Shown: positions 1-8,393, counted from the first letter of the stretch. The stretch: DNA of 54,866 nt from Cohnella xylanilytica (GCF_014212175.1 NZ_JACJVR010000013.1:1-54866); one strand, 5' to 3'. Program-made: numbers and translations. Notes: a model not told the origin generated them from the letters alone.

Positions 1-176
1 TTTTAGAACATCTCCCTCTCGCCGCCCCCTCTTTCGACCGAGATACTCGATGTTTTAGAACATCTCCCTCTCACTAGCCCCTTTTCCGTCCGAGATACTT
101 GATGTTTTAGAACATCTCCCTCTCGCAGGCCCCTCTTCCGACCAAGATACTTGATGTTTTAGAACATCTCCCCCGT
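1..176. repeat. 52-bp tandem repeat, three full units plus a partial fourth
   Basis: Units begin at 1, 53, 105 and 157, exactly 52 bases apart. Each starts TTTTAGAACATCTCCC and the first three end AGATACTYGATG. The junction between units forms the palindrome GATGTT-TTAG-AACATC. The fourth, partial unit runs into the 3' end of the neighbouring minus-strand gene, whose last codons and stop (GAG ATG TTC TAA) are the repeat sequence itself. The array probably continues left of the window. Units are contiguous with no unique spacers, so this is not CRISPR. Confidence 0.9.
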
Positions 177-848
177 GCGAGTCTCATCCTCGTAGATAAG
201 AGATGCCGCATTCCCGGTCAGCATGAACCGGTGACACCTTCTCTCGCTTCCTCCCACCGGCGCGATCCAACGGGCCGCTTCCAGCTTGCTCAAAATTTTG
301 CGCGTCGTCTCCTTGCCCAACTGGAGCCATTGGCTGGCGATCGCGAGGTCGAAGGAGTCGTTCCAATACAAAGCGCAACGAACGACCTCCCTCTCGTAGA
401 CAGGCAAACGCATCAATCCCGTATTGCTCGCGCTGCCGACCCGGCCGATAAACTCGTACAGATCGCGCCGGCACCAATCAGGCTTCCTCTCCAGCTCATC
501 CCGTCCGTATGGATAGTAAACGAGGCCTAACGCAGCCATCGAGCGTGCGCGAGCGCGTTCGAAAGAGAACCGCCCCCTTGTCATCTTCTCCGCGTGGGTG
601 ATGTAGTGCTCCTCTTCGAACACGGTCCTTAACCTCGGACAATAGACGTCTCCGTAAATTTTCACTCCCGATAGACTCGTCATCTCATGCTCCAGCACGA
701 GGCCGTCAAAGGTGCCGAATACCGGGAGCAGCACCGTCTGCAGCAGAATCTTCGTTCCCGTCAAATCCCTTCCCAGCATCTCCTTCCTCTGCCCCTCGGC
801 CCCTCGAACCTGCTCTCTCCAATAAGCTTCGAACTTCTCGTCAAACAT
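159..848 (-). CDS. Endonuclease-like (DUF559-type) plus winged-helix protein, divergent
   Basis: A 229-residue protein of unproven function. Its layout resembles, from memory, a family of short proteins abundant in Paenibacillus: an N-terminal PD-(D/E)xK nuclease-like domain (about residues 30-137) and a C-terminal winged helix (about 148-212, starting YEREVVRCAL). Where those relatives have a D...E-x-D catalytic pattern, this one has D67 and E78-E-E80 followed by H81 and H85, so nuclease activity may be altered. I chose ATG at 848 rather than TTG at 854 because AAGGAGG lies 8 bases from 848 and only 2 from 854. The gene sits between two tandem repeat arrays and directly behind a terminator-like hairpin. 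Alternative reading: a plain winged-helix transcription factor. Confidence 0.6.
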   Translation of the reverse strand: MFDEKFEAYWREQVRGAEGQRKEMLGRDLTGTKILLQTVLLPVFGTFDGLVLEHEMTSLSGVKIYGDVYCPRLRTVFEEEHYITHAEKMTRGRFSFERARARSMAALGLVYYPYGRDELERKPDWCRRDLYEFIGRVGSASNTGLMRLPVYEREVVRCALYWNDSFDLAIASQWLQLGKETTRKILSKLEAARWIAPVGGSERRCHRFMLTGNAASLIYEDETRTGEMF

Positions 849-869
849 CCTCAATGCCTCCTTAGAAAA

Positions 870-911
870 AAATAAAAGCGCCGCCTACCCCATCAAAGGA
901 GCAGGCGGCGC
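870..911 (-). terminator. Terminator-like hairpin just upstream of the 159-848 gene
   Basis: On the minus strand a 9-bp stem GCGCCGCCT/AGGCGGCGC is followed by TTTTATTTTTTT, an intrinsic terminator shape. It ends only a few bases before the AAGGAGG of the next gene, so it lies in that gene's leader. The loop holds CTCCTT, the complement of the AAGGAG in the ribosome binding site. Confidence 0.6.
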
Positions 912-1379
912 GTGCTTCGCGCCGACTATCGTACATCAACAAGATAGCATATCCTTCCAGAAACGGCAACCGGCGACGGGGGCATGACAGCGTTCAAACA
1001 AGGGCCGCCAACCCCATCGAAGGAGCAGGCGGCGCGTGCTTCGTGCCGACTATATCGTACATCAACAAGATAGCATATCCTTCCAGAAAACGGCTACCGG
1101 CGACGGGGGCAAGACAGCGTTCAAACGAGCGCCGCCAACAACATCGAAGGAGCAGGCGGCGCGTGCTTCGGGACAGCTATATTGTTCTTCAACAAGGCAG
1201 CAAATCCTTCCAGAAGCGGCTACCGGCGACGGGGGCAAGACAGCGTTCAAACGAGCGCCGCCAACAACATCGAAGGAGCAGGCGGCGCGTGCTTCGGGAC
1301 AGCTCTATCGTACTAACAAGATAGCAATTCTCGCCAGAAGGGCAACCGGCGACGGGGGCATGACAGCGTTCAAACAAAA
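876..1379. repeat. Four tandem 123-127-bp units, each with a GC-rich hairpin
   Basis: The landmark CGGCGACGGGGGCA recurs at 971, 1098, 1224 and 1347 (spacing 127, 126, 123). Each unit has a hairpin GCGCCGCC...GGCGGCGC, then GTGCTTCG, a variable AT-richer part, and GGCGACGGGGGCA(T/A)GACAGCGTTCAAAC. Only the unit next to the 159-848 gene has a T-run after the hairpin. Open frames crossing the array have 42-residue repeats, but the 127-base first spacing breaks the frame and the structure is what is kept, so I regard it as non-coding. This fills the gap 849-1427. Confidence 0.88.
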
Positions 1380-1402
1380 GAAGCTGTCCGCGCGGACAGC
1401 TT
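1379..1402 (-). terminator. Terminator of the yesMN-GH3 operon
   Basis: Minus-strand stem GAAGCTGTCC with a GCGC loop and GGACAGCTTC, followed by TTTTGTTTG. It lies 26 bases past the GH3 stop codon. Confidence 0.85.
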
Positions 1403-1427
1403 CCGATGGATGTAACGATGGCCGGTA

Positions 1428-3029
1428 TCAGGCCAGCTCTTGCCTCGCGAACGGGCCGATCGTCACGGGCAGGCGGCCCTTGGCCGGAAGCCGCCCCGAC
1501 AGAACGCCGGCGAGCGCGGTCATCATCGTCGGCTTGTTCTCGAACGTGCATACGTAAGCGGGCACGTCCGGCACCTCGAGCAGGTCGTAAGGCGTGCGCG
1601 TCGCGACGAGCACGAGCGGCTTGCCGAGCGCGGCGAGCCTCGCGATCAGATCGGCCTGGCGCCGCGAGAAGCCGGCGTCGTACGACGCGAACACGATCGC
1701 GTCCGCCTGCTCCGCCCACTCCAGAGCCGCCGCGCTCTCGGCCTCGTCGGGCTCGAGCCCGACGCGCACTTCCTCCACGGCGTAGCCCTCGTCCCACAGC
1801 GCCGCCCCAACCGTGCGCTCCTGCGCGATAACCTCGATCACTTCCGTGCCGACCCGAGCCTCCGCCCAGACGCTGAGCACCTGCGAGACGCGGCTCAGAG
1901 GCAGCAGCTCCGCCCCCTTGACGACCGTCACCGCCGCCTCGCTGGCGAGTCTCGCAACCTCCCGGGCCGCGGCCGCGTCCGGATTCACCGGGAGCGAAGC
2001 CGCGAACAGGCCTCGCTCGAGCTTCAGCTTCCGCACCCGCTCCGCCGCCTCGTTGATCCGCGATTCCGGGATCTCTCCCGCGAGCACGGCCTCGTACACC
2101 GCTTCGAGCGCAGCGATCTGCCGGTCCAGCCGATGGCTGACGAGCACGAGGTCCGCTCCTCCCTTCACCGCCTCGACCGCCCCCCGCGCGACGCCGATCG
2201 TGCCCGCGATCGCGTTCATCTCCAGGCAGTCGGTCACGACGACGCCGTCATAGCCGAGCCGCTCGCGAAGCAGGCCGGTCAAGATCCGCTTCGACAGCGT
2301 CGCGGGAACGTTGTCCGGCTCGTAAGCCGGGAACACGACGTGCGCCGTCATGATCGCGTCGACGCCGGCTTCGATCGCCGCGCGGAACGGCAGCAGCTCC
2401 ACCGCGTCCAGCCGGTCCCGCCCGTGCGGAACGACCGGCAGCTCGTGGTGCGAGTCGGCGGCCGTGTCCCCATGTCCCGGGAAATGCTTGGCCACGGCGG
2501 CCACGCCGCTCTCCTGATACCCTCTCACGGCGGCGACGCCGAGAACGGCCACCCGCTTCGGATCCTCCCCGTAGGAACGGACGCCGATAACCGGGTTCGC
2601 CGGATTGTTATTCACGTCCAGGCACGGGGCGAAGTTCATGTTGACGCCGATCCGCCGCAGCTCCGCGCCGGACCAGCGGGCCGTCTCGTAGGCCCAGGCC
2701 GGCTCGCCCGCGGCGCCGAGCGCCATCGAACCCGGCATGACCGTGACGCCTTCCTCCAGCCGGACGACCATGCCGCCCTCCTGGTCGATGGAGACGAACA
2801 GCGGCACGTCCGCCTCCGCCTGCAGCTTCGCCGTCAGCGCGGCGACCTGCTCCGCATCCCGCAGGTTGCGGCGGAAGTAAATAACGCCGCCAAGCCCGTA
2901 TTCCTTGATCAGCCGACGGATGCCATCCGTCGGCTCATAGCCGTCGAAGCCGCAGACGAACAGCTGCCCCACCTTTTCCTTCAAGCTCATCTGCCGCCAG
3001 TCTTGCCGTTCGTCGCGATTGCTCGTCAT
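1428..3029 (-). CDS. Beta-N-acetylhexosaminidase, glycoside hydrolase family 3 (NagZ-like)
   Basis: 533 residues. The family removes terminal N-acetylglucosamine, for NagZ from muropeptides during wall recycling. Motifs: DQEGG (82-86), KHFPGHGDTAADSH (181-194) with the Asp192/His194 acid-base pair typical of the NagZ branch, and VVTDCLEM with nucleophile Asp267. A C-terminal alpha/beta domain (about 370-533) follows, as in Bacillus NagZ. There is no signal peptide, so it probably acts in the cytoplasm. The ATG overlaps the stop of the response regulator by four bases (ATGA), and AAGGAGA sits 8 bases upstream, so translation is likely coupled. Substrate is inferred; another N-acetylhexosaminide is possible. 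Confidence 0.88.
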   Translation of the reverse strand: MTSNRDERQDWRQMSLKEKVGQLFVCGFDGYEPTDGIRRLIKEYGLGGVIYFRRNLRDAEQVAALTAKLQAEADVPLFVSIDQEGGMVVRLEEGVTVMPGSMALGAAGEPAWAYETARWSGAELRRIGVNMNFAPCLDVNNNPANPVIGVRSYGEDPKRVAVLGVAAVRGYQESGVAAVAKHFPGHGDTAADSHHELPVVPHGRDRLDAVELLPFRAAIEAGVDAIMTAHVVFPAYEPDNVPATLSKRILTGLLRERLGYDGVVVTDCLEMNAIAGTIGVARGAVEAVKGGADLVLVSHRLDRQIAALEAVYEAVLAGEIPESRINEAAERVRKLKLERGLFAASLPVNPDAAAAREVARLASEAAVTVVKGAELLPLSRVSQVLSVWAEARVGTEVIEVIAQERTVGAALWDEGYAVEEVRVGLEPDEAESAAALEWAEQADAIVFASYDAGFSRRQADLIARLAALGKPLVLVATRTPYDLLEVPDVPAYVCTFENKPTMMTALAGVLSGRLPAKGRLPVTIGPFARQELA

Positions 3030-4687
3030 CCTAGACTCTCCTTATCGGTCCATCCGGACAGGATCGGTTGTTCTTCGGACCGGCTGTGCGCCTTCTCGCG
3101 GTATTCGGAAGGCAGCATGCCGGTATACTTGCTGAATACCCGGGTGAAATAGCGGCGTTCGGCATACCCGACCATCTGCCCGACGACGGTGACGCTCTTG
3201 TCGCTCAGGGCGAGCAGCGACTTCGCCATCTCCATCCTCTGCTTCGTCACGTATTCGACGAACGTGTCGCCGAAGTGCTGCTTGAACAGCAGACTGAAGT
3301 AGCTGCCGCTGATGCCGAGGTAATCGGCCAGCATGTCGATGCTCAGATCCGAGGAGAGATTCCTCTCAATGTAGTCTTTGGCCGAGAGCATAAGCACGTC
3401 GCTCGTCTTCTTCTTCATGACGTTGTCGATCGACTGGTCGACGAGGCGGTTGATGAGCTGAAGCGTCTCCCGAATGCCCGGGCTGCGGTCGATCTGGCCC
3501 CAATAGTCCTTCTCGTCGTCCCGGCCGATGACGTCCATCGCCCTCATCTCGCGCAGCAGGTGGAGGCAGACGTAATGCAGAATCGGCTCCACCCGCTCGA
3601 AGGACGTCTCCGGCAGCCTCCGGAAGCTCTCGTTCAGCTCCTTCAGCGCGGATTCGGTCTTGCGCCGGTCGCAGCGCTTCAGCCCCGTCACCATCTCCTC
3701 GATGCGGTCCCACAGCTCCTGCGTCTCGTCCTGGACTCCCTTCCGGCGGTCCGGAACGAGAATTCCGTTCCCCTGCCCGCTCCCCTTCTCCAGCCCGCTT
3801 CCGAGATGAAGCGAGCGCTGAAGATGTTTGTACGTCTTGGCGAGCCGCTCCAGCGTCACGGGGGACGGATGCAGGGCGACGCGAATGTTCATTTTCAGAT
3901 AGTTCACGACCGCCATCCGCAGCTTCGCCGCCCACGCCTCGCATTCCTCCCGGTCGAACGTCTCCGGCGGTATCCGCTCGATCAGGACGCACCACTCGCC
4001 GCTGCGCGCCTGCAGCACGGAATAAGGCACTTCGAACGATTGAAGGTTCTCCTGCAGGATGTTATGGATCGCGAAGTTCCACAGCTTGCGCTCCTTCTCG
4101 TTCCACAGGCATTCCTTCCGGGAATATTCCTCGACGTCGACGAGCATCATCGCGAACGTGAGGTCTTCGCCGGACATCTCGCGGAACTGAAGGAACGGCT
4201 TCGATTGCCCCCCTCCCACGTCGATGAGCAGGTCGTACAGCACCTTCTCGTAGGCAAGGCGGAACACCTGGCGCCATTCCTTCTGGATCGTCTGCTGCTC
4301 GGCGTTCCGCTCGCGGATGCCGTCCGCCAGCCGGGCGATCGTCTGCGCCAGCTCGTCGTAATCGATCGGCTTCAGGATATAGTCCCGCACCTCGTAGCGG
4401 ATGACGGACCGGACGTAACTGAAGTCCTGGTAGCCGGTCATCATGATCACTTCGGCATCCGCGTCGAACTCCCGCAGCGCGCCGAGGAACTCGATCCCGT
4501 CCATGACCGGCATTCGGATGTCGCACAGAATGAGGTCCGGCTTCCACTCCTTCGCCAGCTCGAGGGCGATCTCGCCGTTCTTCGCCGTCCCGATCACCTT
4601 CGCTCCCATCTCTTCCCACGGCACGACGGCCTGAAGATTTTTGAGAATGTTGATCTCGTCGTCCACGAGCAGCACCTTCAAATCCAT
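3026..4687 (-). CDS. yesN: Two-component response regulator, YesN/AraC family
   Basis: 553 residues. N-terminal receiver domain with acidic pair D9-D10, phosphorylated Asp56 (LILCDIRMPVMDG) and the conserved Lys in YILKPI; a central linker region of about 300 residues; and a C-terminal AraC-type double helix-turn-helix in the last 100 residues (SIDMLADYLGISGSYFSLLF, then GYAERRYFTRVFSKYTG). It should bind DNA when phosphorylated by the adjacent kinase. I placed the start at the second ATG (4687), with GGGAGG 7 bases upstream; the first ATG at 4693 abuts the Shine-Dalgarno. Family members usually control a nearby sugar transport or hydrolase operon; here the only downstream gene is the GH3 enzyme. 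Confidence 0.92.
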   Translation of the reverse strand: MDLKVLLVDDEINILKNLQAVVPWEEMGAKVIGTAKNGEIALELAKEWKPDLILCDIRMPVMDGIEFLGALREFDADAEVIMMTGYQDFSYVRSVIRYEVRDYILKPIDYDELAQTIARLADGIRERNAEQQTIQKEWRQVFRLAYEKVLYDLLIDVGGGQSKPFLQFREMSGEDLTFAMMLVDVEEYSRKECLWNEKERKLWNFAIHNILQENLQSFEVPYSVLQARSGEWCVLIERIPPETFDREECEAWAAKLRMAVVNYLKMNIRVALHPSPVTLERLAKTYKHLQRSLHLGSGLEKGSGQGNGILVPDRRKGVQDETQELWDRIEEMVTGLKRCDRRKTESALKELNESFRRLPETSFERVEPILHYVCLHLLREMRAMDVIGRDDEKDYWGQIDRSPGIRETLQLINRLVDQSIDNVMKKKTSDVLMLSAKDYIERNLSSDLSIDMLADYLGISGSYFSLLFKQHFGDTFVEYVTKQRMEMAKSLLALSDKSVTVVGQMVGYAERRYFTRVFSKYTGMLPSEYREKAHSRSEEQPILSGWTDKESLG

Positions 4688-4713
4688 GGCCATTCCTCCC
4701 TGCCCGATTGTTC

Positions 4714-6534
4714 TCACTTCGGTATGAGACACTTGATGACAGTTCCTTGACCGGGAGAACTGCAGACCAGCAAGCCGTATCCCGGACCGTAGTGAATGCG
4801 CAGGCGGTCGGCCACGTTGCCGACGCCGAGCCCGCGCCGCTCTCCGGTCTCCGGCGACTCTTCGTACAGCTCTCCGAGAGTCGTCACGCCGCCGGTCGCG
4901 AACCGGGCGAGCCTCTCCTGCGGGATGCCGATTCCGTTGTCTTCCACGTAGAAGGCGATATGGTCCCCTTCTTCTTGGGCTCTGACCGTAATTTTGCCCA
5001 GATAATCGATCCCTTCGAAGCCGTGCTGGATGCTGTTCTCGACGAGCGGCTGCAGCGTCAGCTTCAGAATGCCGTAGGACCACAGCGATTCGGGAACGTC
5101 GATCTCGAACTCGAACAGCTCCTCGAAGCGGAACTTCTGAATCTCCAGGTAGCTGCGAAGATGCTCGAGCTCCTGATCGATCCGGATGATCTCCTTCTGC
5201 TGGATGCTGATGCGGAAAATATTCGCGAGCCGCTGCACCATCTTGCTCACCTTGCGGCCTTCGTTCTGGACGGCGAGAATGTTGATCGACTCCAGCGCGT
5301 TGAACAGGAAGTGAGGCTTGATCTGCGCCTGCAGCAGCATCATCTCGGCCTTCCGCTTCCGTCTCTGCTCCCGGGTCACGTCCTCCAGCAGCTCCGACAC
5401 CCGCTCGACGAGGCTGTTGAAGCCCTTGGCCAAAATAACGGTCTCGTCGTTGCCGACGATCGGCACCCGCGTCGTCAGATCGCCCCGCTCGACCCGTCTC
5501 ATCGCCCCGACGACCCGGACGATGAAGCCGACCGTCCGGCGGACGAACATCAGGTTGAACAGCAGGGCGCAGCCGAGCGACGCCGCCGTAATGCCGACCA
5601 CCCAGGCGAGCACGGCCGTCTGGTCGCCGGACAGATACTTCCAATCGGTGACGGTGACGAGCGTCCAGTCGCCGACGCCGAGCCGCTTGATATCGCCCAG
5701 ATTGTGGACCGACACGAGACTCTGCCGGCCGAGGAACTTCATCTTCTCGCTCTGGAAGTTCCTCTCCAGGCGCAGCTTGCCGTTCGGATCGGCGCTCAAG
5801 TAGAAGTTCTGGCCTTCGAGGGAGGCGCCGCTGTCGTAGACGACGGTGCCTCCCCGGCCGACGATCAGATAGCGGCGGCTGTCGCTCGCCCCCGTGTTAT
5901 AGAAGTCGAAGGTCCGGCTCAGCTCGTTCATCTGGAACCGGATGACCAGAATTCCCTTGCTCGTCATCGTATCGATGTCGAGGAGCACGCGGATCTGCGT
6001 GAACAGGTTGTTCTCCCCCGTCAGCCGGCGGTCCTCGTTCGGACCGATCCACACCGGAGCCCCGTTCTTCTTGATTACTTCCTCGTAGATCGGGTTCTGG
6101 CGGAGCGTCGTGATGGAGAACGGGTTGTCCGGAATGAACTTCACGCTGACGACGCGCCCGTCGTTCCGGTAGAGCGTCACCGACTTGATGCCCGGGTACG
6201 TCAGCAGCACCCGCTGGCTCAGCTTCTGGTTCTCCAGCATCTCGTCGATGATCGCGTCGTTCTGGCCCGACAGGGGAGGCCCCTCCCCGCGGAACGACTG
6301 GTCGACGCTCTCGACGCTGTCCTTGGTCGTCACCCAGAAGTCGGAGAAGTAGTTCGCCTCGCGGAACATGCTGCTCAGGTTGCGTCCGATCGCGTTCATG
6401 GACAGCTCCATCTGCTCCGTGTATTTCTCTTGGGTAATGTGCTGGAAGACGAGATATGAGACGGTTCCGAGCACGAATAACGGCACGATGATAAAAATAA
6501 AAAAAGCGGTGAACACCCGTCTGCCCAGGCTCAT
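4714..6534 (-). CDS. yesM: Sensor histidine kinase, YesM family
   Basis: 606 residues. One membrane helix near residues 12-32, a large extracellular sensor region (about 33-285), a second helix near 286-310, then a HAMP domain, a His_kinase region with phospho-acceptor His408 in QIKPHFLFNALESIN, and an ATPase domain (N-box ENS near Asn500, DNGIGIP near 532, GLGVGNV near 568). This is the standard YesM layout. It ends 26 bases before yesN and surely forms one system with it. The ribosome binding site of the chosen ATG is weak; a 5-codon reading frame (ATGAACGCGATCCGATGA) overlaps this start, which might allow coupling. The ligand cannot be deduced; the GH3 neighbour suggests cell-wall or chitin fragments. 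Confidence 0.92.
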   Translation of the reverse strand: MSLGRRVFTAFFIFIIVPLFVLGTVSYLVFQHITQEKYTEQMELSMNAIGRNLSSMFREANYFSDFWVTTKDSVESVDQSFRGEGPPLSGQNDAIIDEMLENQKLSQRVLLTYPGIKSVTLYRNDGRVVSVKFIPDNPFSITTLRQNPIYEEVIKKNGAPVWIGPNEDRRLTGENNLFTQIRVLLDIDTMTSKGILVIRFQMNELSRTFDFYNTGASDSRRYLIVGRGGTVVYDSGASLEGQNFYLSADPNGKLRLERNFQSEKMKFLGRQSLVSVHNLGDIKRLGVGDWTLVTVTDWKYLSGDQTAVLAWVVGITAASLGCALLFNLMFVRRTVGFIVRVVGAMRRVERGDLTTRVPIVGNDETVILAKGFNSLVERVSELLEDVTREQRRKRKAEMMLLQAQIKPHFLFNALESINILAVQNEGRKVSKMVQRLANIFRISIQQKEIIRIDQELEHLRSYLEIQKFRFEELFEFEIDVPESLWSYGILKLTLQPLVENSIQHGFEGIDYLGKITVRAQEEGDHIAFYVEDNGIGIPQERLARFATGGVTTLGELYEESPETGERRGLGVGNVADRLRIHYGPGYGLLVCSSPGQGTVIKCLIPK

Positions 6535-6571
6535 CGGATCGCGTTCATCCCTTTCCGTAGTCCATTCACCC

Positions 6572-6611
6572 TGATTATATCAGGAAGAACGCGGCGAATA
6601 CTCTCATTATA
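6572..6611 (-). promoter_or_regulatory. Possible yesM promoter with palindrome
   Basis: Minus-strand TATAAT hexamers occur at 6606-6611 and 6574-6579. The second lies in the palindrome CCTGAT-TAT-ATCAGG (6571-6585). No convincing -35 element goes with either, which would fit an activated promoter. Confidence 0.35.
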
Positions 6612-6673
6612 GTAGGTCGCGAGCGGCGCTATAAGAGCGTATCCTCTTCCGGGGGGATAAAAATGAACACAAA

Positions 6674-6712
6674 GAAGGGACGATCCGGATCTACTCGTCC
6701 GTTCGTCCCTTC
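6674..6712 (-). terminator. Terminator of the DHA2 exporter gene
   Basis: Stem GAAGGGACGA/TCGTCCCTTC (10 bp) on the minus strand followed by TTTGTGTTCATTTTT. It separates the exporter gene from yesM. Confidence 0.75.
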
Positions 6713-6814
6713 GGCGGGTCGGCTTATCCCTTTTATCGTAAAAATCAGAAGCCTTTGGCAATCGTTCTATAAAGTCGATCTCAATGTATCGCCAGCCGAC
6801 GGCGTTCTTCTGCC

Positions 6815-8287
6815 TTAAGCCGTCTTCCCTTCCCCGAGGCCGCCCGCGATTCCCGGAGTGCGGGCTTCCTTCCGCTTGCCGACGAGAAGGCCGAACGGCA
6901 GCGCCGCGATCCCGATGACGGTCGCGATCAGGAACACGTCGTTGACGCTCATCGTATAAGCGTGGAGCGGAATCGACGCGGCGTCGCCCCCTCCGGCGGC
7001 CAGCGTCTTCCCGTGGCTCGCCGCGTGGGAGATGAGCAGCGAGGTGAACAAGGCGATGGAGAACGAGCCGCCTACGTTGCGAACCCAGTTCGTGACCGAG
7101 GAGGCGTGGCCGGATTGGGCCGGCGGAATCTCCTCCATGCTCGCCGTGCTCGTAGCCGCCATCGCGAACGACACGCCGATATTGCGGACGGTCATCCATA
7201 GAATAATGTAGAGATGGCTGGTGCCGACGTCCAGCCGGGTCATCTCGAACGTGCCGAGCAGCACGAGCGCGAGACCGCCTACCGTCATCCAGCGGGGGCC
7301 GATCCGCGAATACAGCCGGCCGGCCAGCGGCATGCAGAGCGCCATAATAAGCGACGCCGGAAGCATGATGATGCCCGTGTCGAGCGGCGTAACGTGCTGG
7401 ACGTTCTGCAGGAACAGCGGCACGAGCAGCGTCCCCGAGTAGAGGCTGATCATGAACACCGTGCTGGAGACGAGAGTGATCGAGAACCGGCGATTCGACA
7501 ACACCCTCAGGTTCAGAAGAGGCTCTTTCGCTCTCAGCTCGCGCCAGATGAACAGCGCCAGCATGACGAAGCCGAAGACGAACAGGCCGAGCGTCTTCCA
7601 GGACGTCCACCCCCATTGGCGCCCTTCGCTAAGCGCCAGCAGAATGGAGGCGCTGCTGACGACGACCGTGGCGAGACCCGACTTGTCGAGCGACTTGCCG
7701 CCGCCGATCCGGTAGTCGGGAATCATCCATTGGATGAACAGAATCGCGACGAGCCCGATCGGCACGTTGATGAAGAACAGCCACGTCCAGCTGTAATTCT
7801 GAATCAGCCAGCCGCTGATCGTCGGGCCGAAGGCGGGCGCCAGCATGGCCGACAGCCCCCAGATGCTGACGGCGAACGCCTGCTTTTCCCGCGGGATGAC
7901 TTGGAAAATAATCGTCATGGTAGCCGGAAGCACGAGGCCGCTGAACACGCCCTGCGCGATCCGGAAGACGATGAGCGACGTCGCGCTCCAGGCGAACCCG
8001 CACAGCAGCGAGAACGCGACGAAGCCGATCATCGCGTACAGATACAGCTTCTTGAACCCGATCTTCTCCCCCAGGTAGCCGGTCAGCGGGGCGATGACGC
8101 CGAGCGAGAGCATGAAGCCGGTGAGCACCCATTGAATCGTGTTCAGGCTGCTGTGGAAATCCTCCATAAGGAGCGGCAGCGCGATGTTGATCGTGCTGAT
8201 GCCGAGGACGCTTAGGAACGATCCGAAAAATATCGCGAACATAATCGGCCAGAAACGGATCTTCGTCTCTTCTTGGCTTGCGGTCAT
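6815..8287 (-). CDS. Drug exporter, major facilitator superfamily, DHA2 (14-TM, EmrB/QacA type)
   Basis: 490 residues, the usual length for 14-helix proton-drug antiporters. Motif A appears as GYLGEKIGFKKLYL after the second helix, and the antiporter motif C region as GPTISGWLIQNYSWTWLFFINVPIG (partly). The N-terminus is cytoplasmic with the first helix near residues 13-35. Such proteins expel toxic compounds using the proton gradient. The gene is divergent from a TetR-family regulator with face-to-face sigma-A promoters, the classic arrangement for an inducible efflux pump. Substrate unknown. Confidence 0.9.
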   Translation of the reverse strand: MTASQEETKIRFWPIMFAIFFGSFLSVLGISTINIALPLLMEDFHSSLNTIQWVLTGFMLSLGVIAPLTGYLGEKIGFKKLYLYAMIGFVAFSLLCGFAWSATSLIVFRIAQGVFSGLVLPATMTIIFQVIPREKQAFAVSIWGLSAMLAPAFGPTISGWLIQNYSWTWLFFINVPIGLVAILFIQWMIPDYRIGGGKSLDKSGLATVVVSSASILLALSEGRQWGWTSWKTLGLFVFGFVMLALFIWRELRAKEPLLNLRVLSNRRFSITLVSSTVFMISLYSGTLLVPLFLQNVQHVTPLDTGIIMLPASLIMALCMPLAGRLYSRIGPRWMTVGGLALVLLGTFEMTRLDVGTSHLYIILWMTVRNIGVSFAMAATSTASMEEIPPAQSGHASSVTNWVRNVGGSFSIALFTSLLISHAASHGKTLAAGGGDAASIPLHAYTMSVNDVFLIATVIGIAALPFGLLVGKRKEARTPGIAGGLGEGKTA

Positions 8288-8327
8288 GGTTACTCCCTCA
8301 TCCCTTTGTGTCTAGTATGGTGAGAAG

Positions 8328-8356
8328 ATCATACAACACAATTCAGACCGTGTAAA
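8328..8356 (-). promoter_or_regulatory. Sigma-A promoter of the exporter
   Basis: TTTACA (8351-8356), 17-base spacer, TATGAT (8328-8333) on the minus strand, 41 bases before the ATG. Confidence 0.75.
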
Positions 8357-8379
8357 CTACTTTCGATTATTTTAGTTTA
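8353..8379. promoter_or_regulatory. Candidate TetR operator (inverted repeat)
   Basis: TAAACTA (8353-8359) and TAGTTTA (8373-8379) form a 7-bp inverted repeat with a 13-base spacer. It overlaps the exporter -35 and lies just upstream of the regulator promoter, where one dimeric repressor could control both genes. Confidence 0.5.
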
Positions 8380-8393
8380 GTTTGTCTATTTGG

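Noticed and set aside
1..176. CRISPR array
   Set aside because: Repeats are contiguous 52-base units with no unique spacers, and no cas genes are present.
1036..1557. Plus-strand open frame with 42-residue repeats
   Set aside because: It only mirrors the hairpin array; the unit spacing 127/126/123 breaks the frame, and it runs antisense into the GH3 gene.
1440..3152. Long plus-strand open frames opposite minus-strand genes
   Set aside because: High GC in third positions keeps the antisense frames open; products are Arg/Pro-rich, lack domains and lack ribosome binding sites. The same holds opposite most other genes.
3026..5644. 872-residue reading frame extending the response regulator upstream
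   Set aside because: The first 320 residues are antisense-free shadow of yesM in another frame; the receiver domain and ribosome binding site place the start at 4687.
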